DNA of 8,182 nucleotides from JBAXGW01 sp037139195 (lineage in GTDB: Bacteria > Bacteroidota > Bacteroidia > Bacteroidales > JAHJDW01), in the NCBI GenBank assembly GCA_037139195.1, contig JBAXGW010000117.1, positions 1 to 8,182 on the forward strand, written 5' to 3'. This document shows, piece by piece, positions 4,921 through 8,182 of this stretch. The notes below the pieces were generated by a model that saw only the letters and a program-made list of their open reading frames with translations, did not search any database and was not told where the DNA came from. Position numbers and translations under genes: made by a program. Each line of letters begins with the position of its first letter. The stretch's first letter is position 1.

Positions 4921-4958
4921 AATTGCATAAGCGATTGCCTATGTAGGTGGATGCAATT
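4921..4958. repeat. 8-bp inverted repeat next to an AGCGTTGG motif
   Basis: AATTGCAT (4921-4928) and ATGCAATT (4951-4958) are perfect reverse complements around a 22-base spacer that can itself form a small CCT/AGG stem. It begins three bases after an AGCGTTGG motif. Confidence 0.5.
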
Positions 4959-5034
4959 GGTGGATACAAAAACTATGACAGCCACGCAGCCCGAAGCGAC
5001 CCGCAGGCGAGCCATACAATAAGCAGCGACTGGA

Positions 5035-5073
5035 CTGCAAGTGGTGTGCAATAAAATGGAACACTACTTGCAG
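5035..5073. repeat. 13-bp stem-loop in the structured island
   Basis: CTGCAAGTGGTGT (5035-5047) pairs with ACACTACTTGCAG (5061-5073). Twelve pairs are Watson-Crick and one is a G-U in the plus-strand RNA (a C/A mismatch on the minus strand), so the fold is slightly better if the RNA is read from the plus strand. The loop is 13 bases. Confidence 0.75.
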
Positions 5074-5128
5074 AACAGAAATAGCTACGAGTGAGGAAGA
5101 AGGAGGAACTGCAAAAAACATGACAGCC

Positions 5129-5142
5129 TTGCCGATAGGCAA
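5129..5142. repeat. Short GATA-loop hairpin
   Basis: TTGCC and GGCAA form a 5-bp stem around GATA. It is small alone, but it sits between two larger hairpins at 5035-5073 and 5155-5203, so it could be one element of a folded RNA. Confidence 0.45.
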
Positions 5143-5154
5143 CCTTTGGCGTGA

Positions 5155-5203
5155 ATGCTCTTGTTTTTTACCTTTGAAACATACAATATAAAAACAAGTG
5201 CAT
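5155..5203. repeat. Near-perfect 14-position stem-loop
   Basis: ATGC-T-CTTGTTTTT (5155-5168) pairs with AAAAACAAG-T-GCAT (5190-5203), with a single T-T mismatch and a 21-base loop. It lies about 80 bases from the end of the island. Confidence 0.65.
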
Positions 5204-5282
5204 GAACGGGCTGGCGTGATTTTTTGCTGACGACTGATGACGAACACCGATTTACCTGCTTTGGCTTTGAGCGGTGGGTGAA

Positions 5283-5744
5283 TTAAATTACAGATGTCGA
5301 AATAATAATCCAATTATTATCTTTATATTGAAAATCCATTTTTAAAAATGCTTTTTTGTCTGATGTGGACTTTCTGATAAATACATCTAATTTTGAACCC
5401 CAACTGCATGGAGGTATTGAATATAAATGATTTGTTTTTTCTTTTTTTGCCATTTCTTTATTTATCAAATCTACGATTTGATTTTTCAAAGCTTTGCGAA
5501 GTGCAGAATAATTAATATCGGTACTTGAAAAAGAATGTTTAAATTCACCAAAAAAATGACAATTAACTTGTCCGATATTTTTATTATTGATAAGTATTGA
5601 AACAATCCCATCATGCGTTTTACCTTTCGACTTAATGAAAACAATATCGTTGACGGGAATTTTATATTCAGCAACTATTGCGAGTAGTAATTTCTGTTTA
5701 ACTGTATCAGAAAATTTTTCTGACATATTAAATTTATTTATCAT
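5283..5744 (-). CDS. Small soluble protein of unknown function, 153 aa
   Basis: There is no signal peptide or TM segment, so it is probably cytoplasmic. It begins with a Lys-rich helix (MSEKFSDTVKQKLLLAIVAEY), then two short strands (IPVNDIVFIKSKGKT and GIVSILINNKNIGQV), a helix with Lys and Asn (about 80-100), and ends in strands (KAFLKMDFQYKDNNWIIIS). I do not recognise the family. The ATG overlaps the stop of the upstream lipoprotein gene as ATGA, so the two are translationally coupled and likely work in the same process. A later ATG at codon 7 is a possible start, but the overlap favours the first. The stop codon lies within the AGCGGTGGGTGAATT motif that begins the structured island. A lipoprotein/partner pair such as toxin-immunity is conceivable but nothing in the sequence shows it. 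Confidence 0.8.
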   Translation of the reverse strand: MINKFNMSEKFSDTVKQKLLLAIVAEYKIPVNDIVFIKSKGKTHDGIVSILINNKNIGQVNCHFFGEFKHSFSSTDINYSALRKALKNQIVDLINKEMAKKEKTNHLYSIPPCSWGSKLDVFIRKSTSDKKAFLKMDFQYKDNNWIIISTSVI

Positions 5745-6751
5745 AAGTAATCATTTTGAAGTATTTGTAAATGTTTCCAATATCTTATTTTATTATTTGT
5801 GTTAAAAATTACTTCTATTTTAGTTCTTAAAATCTGATTTTTCTGTTTTGATATCCTGAAACAATTAAGTTTCTCTATAAAAGTAATTTTATATTCACCA
5901 GTTTCAATTTTTTCTTCTGAATATCCATTTTCTTCAATAATATAGCTTGGATTTTGAAACTCCTTGTAAAAACTATTGTTTATATATGTATTAATTTTAG
6001 CAGGAGAAGTGTTTTTCATAGAAATGAATCTATCAATATTGTCAACAAAATATTGGTTTGCATCAAATGTGCTATTTTGCATTGAAGAATAAACTTGTTC
6101 AATAATAGATTTTAAATTGGGTTTAGTTTCTTCTTTTGTAATTTCTTTATTCGATTGATTTGATACTGGTTGATTTTGTGATGTTTGTTTGATTTGTTGT
6201 TGATTTAAAAATGTTTTGTCAAACTTTGGTATATCATCAGATTTTCTATCTTCCAATTTTTCACCAGGACAATATTTTTCACCACCATATTTACGATTTC
6301 CATTTTCGTCAATCATTAATGAACCTTTTTCTCTTTCATAATTATTGTTTTCAAAAAATATTTTCCATCCGTCAGATTCACTATGTATTAAATATCCACT
6401 CCAATTTCTTCCATTGCAGACAACATTGTTGTTACCATTATTATAATCATCGGTAACCCATCCTCCATTTAAAAAAATTAATGTAATATTACGATATGCG
6501 TTTGAACTTTTACCATCTTCACAAGAATTACACTTACCAAGTGAATAGGTGCCATAATAAATCTGTGTTGGGTCTTTAGGCATTCTGGATTTACCAACAA
6601 AAGTTCCGTCTTCATTAAAATAAATTTCACAATCACTAATAATACATTTTTTTGATAAAAATTTCTTAACTGCTTCGTCTTTGTTTAAATCAACAGAAGA
6701 GCAGGATGAGAAAAACAATACGCCAACTAAACAATAAAATAAATTTTTCAT
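5741..6751 (-). CDS. Two-part lipoprotein of unknown function, 336 aa
   Basis: I chose the ATG at 6751, giving MKNLFYCLVGVLFFSSC with lipobox FSSC and Cys17 lipidated. An ATG at 6832 would add 27 polar residues before the signal peptide and start upstream of the likely promoter. The first domain (about 25-175) has strands such as CEIYFNEDGTFVGKS, YYGTYSLG and ITLIFLNGGW, recalling lipocalin-like or META-type small beta domains, and six cysteines (in KKCIISDC, GKCNSC, VVCNG and KYCPG) that could form disulfides. A Gln/Asn/Thr-rich linker (about 180-210) leads to a second domain of mixed helix and strand (about 210-336). The family is not recognised. Its stop overlaps the start of the next gene (ATGA), showing an operon. 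Confidence 0.8.
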   Translation of the reverse strand: MKNLFYCLVGVLFFSSCSSVDLNKDEAVKKFLSKKCIISDCEIYFNEDGTFVGKSRMPKDPTQIYYGTYSLGKCNSCEDGKSSNAYRNITLIFLNGGWVTDDYNNGNNNVVCNGRNWSGYLIHSESDGWKIFFENNNYEREKGSLMIDENGNRKYGGEKYCPGEKLEDRKSDDIPKFDKTFLNQQQIKQTSQNQPVSNQSNKEITKEETKPNLKSIIEQVYSSMQNSTFDANQYFVDNIDRFISMKNTSPAKINTYINNSFYKEFQNPSYIIEENGYSEEKIETGEYKITFIEKLNCFRISKQKNQILRTKIEVIFNTNNKIRYWKHLQILQNDYL

Positions 6752-6801
6752 AATTTTTAACATTTTAACTGTGCTATTTTTAATATTTCTTTCCATCATT
6801 T

Positions 6802-6809
6802 CAAACGTA
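6802..6809 (-). promoter_or_regulatory. -7-like box TACGTTTG upstream of the lipoprotein gene
   Basis: On the minus strand, TACGTTTG fits TAnnTTTG exactly. Initiation would fall near 6795, giving a leader of about 44 bases to ATG 6751. No TTTG lies about 20 bases upstream, so only half of the promoter is visible. It supports the later start codon for the lipoprotein. Confidence 0.35.
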
Positions 6810-6920
6810 ATCTCGTCTTTGAACTTTTGCATATTTGAATGTCAATGCAGCTTGAGTTTAAAATAATCAATTATAGCCATGTTGGAAATACGGGGATGAA
6901 AAGTGTACTCATTATTTAAA

Positions 6921-8087
6921 TTATTTTGCATGCTTCCACTTTTCAGGTTGTGATTCATATGCACATGATTTTGAGCAATAACTGCCATACCTGTCTTGAT
7001 ATTGTTCACCATTAATTGTAGCCCATGGTGTTCCCGTAAAACTTTTTCCACAGTGTGAACAAGTTTGTATTTTATTTCCATTAGCATCAAAGTTTTCGCT
7101 TGACGAGGACGACCCAGATGAGGATGAGTGTGACCCTGAACTACATCTATTACATGATTTGCCTAAAATAAGAATAAAAAGAAATGCAATTATTACCCAA
7201 AAACTGATACGTGCCCATTTATTTATTTTTAGGAAATCTTTAAAATTTTCAAAGACGTTTTTTATTGAAAATGAGCTTGATGCTTTCAATTGGCTTTCTG
7301 ATAGTGGTATTACACCCGCTTTATTTAGCAATTGAATAATGTCTGTTAATTTTCGTTGATATGCTAAAAATAAAGGCGTTCTCCCATCTTTTCTTGGCTT
7401 GTTGATATCTGCACCTTTCTGAATTAGTATATTAATAGCCTCAGTATTTTTAACCCTAATAGCACATATCAAAGGCGTTTCTTCAGCATTGTTCACAGCT
7501 AAATTTAAATCTGCACCAGCATCAACAAGTATTTTAAAACTTTTAATATCTTTCTTGTTAAGGGAATAGGTCAAAGGAGTTACACTGCCCCAGATTGAAC
7601 CTTTTATGTTTAAATTAGCTTTATTTTCAATAAGTATTTGTAGCAACTCATAATTTTTACTTTTAATCGTCTGATAAATTGGTATAAGTTCATTATCTGT
7701 TTTGCCATTGAAATTTACATCAGCACCATTTTTTATAAAGAAGCGCAACAAATCAGGATTATTTTTTTCGATTGCATAATTTATCGGAGTAGGAATAATA
7801 TTATTGGAATCGTTAAAGTTCACATTTGCTCCGTTTTTTATTAAAAGTTCTGCAACATCAAGATGATTATTTGTGTAAGCCGAATACAAAGGAGAATAAT
7901 AATATTTTTTCTTTTCCTTCTCAATATAATAAAAGGCATTTGCAGATACACCTGCCTCAATTAATAGCCGAACATTGTCTAAGTTACCTTGCTGAGAATA
8001 ATAAACTATGTTTCTTTCGCTAATTGCTATATCCATTTTATTTAGAAGCTCAATAGCATCATGTTTTGATTTTGATATTAATTCCAT
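6921..8087 (-). CDS. Ankyrin-repeat protein with TM helix and cysteine-pair tail, 388 aa
   Basis: About seven ankyrin repeats fill residues 25-262, each with an LLI-xx-GA-xx-N ending (for example LLIEAGVSAN, LLIKNGANVN, FFIKNGADVN, LIQKGADIN) and TPL turns such as DGRTPLFLAY. Ankyrin repeats bind proteins. A single TM helix follows (about 291-309, within ARISFWVIIAFLFILILG), then CNRC, a Ser/Gly-rich linker (316-330), and a tail with CSHC (343-346) and CSKSC (371-375), a CxxC/CxxxC pair like a small zinc ribbon or treble clef. The absence of a signal peptide suggests a cytoplasmic ankyrin part; the tail would then face the periplasm, or the reverse if inserted the other way. It starts with ATG 8087. 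It may be co-regulated with the downstream lipoprotein, but 169 bases and a -7-like box separate them. The partner is unknown. Confidence 0.9.
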   Translation of the reverse strand: MELISKSKHDAIELLNKMDIAISERNIVYYSQQGNLDNVRLLIEAGVSANAFYYIEKEKKKYYYSPLYSAYTNNHLDVAELLIKNGANVNFNDSNNIIPTPINYAIEKNNPDLLRFFIKNGADVNFNGKTDNELIPIYQTIKSKNYELLQILIENKANLNIKGSIWGSVTPLTYSLNKKDIKSFKILVDAGADLNLAVNNAEETPLICAIRVKNTEAINILIQKGADINKPRKDGRTPLFLAYQRKLTDIIQLLNKAGVIPLSESQLKASSSFSIKNVFENFKDFLKINKWARISFWVIIAFLFILILGKSCNRCSSGSHSSSSGSSSSSENFDANGNKIQTCSHCGKSFTGTPWATINGEQYQDRYGSYCSKSCAYESQPEKWKHAK

Positions 8088-8135
8088 TTAACTTGCTTTT
8101 TAATGTTATTAATTTATTTATGATTATTTACTATG

Positions 8136-8162
8136 GTCAAACGAATTGTGCGTTGGTTTGAC
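8136..8162. repeat. 7-bp inverted repeat upstream of the ankyrin gene
   Basis: GTCAAAC and GTTTGAC flank a 13-base spacer about 50 bases upstream of the ankyrin start codon. The spacer ends in GCGTTG, part of a motif also seen at the structured island. It could be an operator; no complete promoter box is visible in 8088-8182, and no other gene starts there. Confidence 0.45.
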
Positions 8163-8182
8163 ATCTTCACATTTGCATTTTT

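Larger units (their letters stand above)
4409..5282. other. Gene-free, GC-rich structured island (874 bp)
   Basis: Apart from the A/T-rich J-gene leader (to about 4480), this stretch is clearly richer in G and C than the rest and purine-rich on the plus strand from about 4660 to 5120 (for example GAGGAAGAAGGAGGAAC). Open frames exist on both strands but have unnatural compositions and no start context. It contains at least five stem-loops, a CTTTT simple repeat, and four AGCGGTG/AGCGTTGG motifs. It matches no conserved core I know of RNase P, tmRNA, SRP RNA or a group II intron. I have a vague, unverified memory of spurious Bacteroidota ORFs with similar translations, so it may be a widespread element. 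Reasonable readings are a structured RNA, a mobile-element end, or a decayed element. Confidence 0.6.

Noticed and set aside
4409..5282. Known housekeeping RNA (RNase P, tmRNA, SRP RNA) or group II intron
   Set aside because: None of the conserved cores I know for these RNAs is visible, and no intron-encoded protein is nearby.
4528..5313. Overlapping open frames on both strands of the GC-rich island (4528-4896, 4619-4969, 4837-5022, 4869-5051 and 4939-5313)
   Set aside because: They overlap each other in several frames, have skewed Ser/His/Leu or Arg/Trp/Cys compositions, lack leader context, and run through the stem-loops. They reflect the higher GC content, not genes.
6842..7090. 82-codon minus-strand frame overlapping the end of the ankyrin gene
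   Set aside because: Most of it lies in another frame of the ankyrin gene's conserved cysteine tail; the remainder is low-complexity. It is a shadow.

Overview
The window looks like an accessory region of a Bacteroidota chromosome or mobile element. Supporting signs are the low GC content, several small lipoproteins with SSC or TGC lipoboxes, A-rich leaders without Shine-Dalgarno motifs, and one clear Bacteroidota-type promoter (TTTG, 20 bases, TATATTTG). I recognise no rRNA, intact tRNA, CRISPR array, transposase or integrase. Genus and species cannot be told from this sequence.

Layout. Positions 20-1748 hold a three-gene minus-strand operon: a DUF3859-like lipoprotein, a YcxB-like two-TM protein and a lipoprotein of unknown function, with a promoter at one end and a terminator at the other. 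Positions 1956-2745 hold a tandem array of two near-identical 366-bp units. Each unit has a single-domain GIY-YIG nuclease gene whose stop codon runs into a degenerate tRNA-like sequence carrying a 16-bp perfect palindrome. Three copies of a terminator-like hairpin bound and separate the units. To the right lies a short open-frame remnant, then a plus-strand gene of a Bacteroidota family of unknown function (2976-3782) with a strong terminator. Converging on it is a J-domain protein gene (3935-4408, minus).

Positions 4409-5282 contain no convincing gene. This stretch is visibly richer in GC than its flanks and holds several long stem-loops, one with about 28 base pairs, plus recurring AGCGKTGG-type motifs. 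It may be a structured RNA, a mobile-element end or a decayed element. From 5283 to 8087 there are three minus-strand genes: an ankyrin-repeat protein with one TM helix and a C-terminal CxxC/CxxxC metal-binding-like tail, a two-part lipoprotein, and a small soluble protein whose start overlaps the lipoprotein stop by ATGA.

Functional picture (inference). Most products are envelope or cytoplasmic proteins of unknown role in small, separately controlled groups, as in the accessory part of a Bacteroidota genome. The GIY-YIG/tRNA-like units look like minimal repeat-bounded mobile or duplicating cassettes. Together with the structured intergenic island they are the parts most worth following up.
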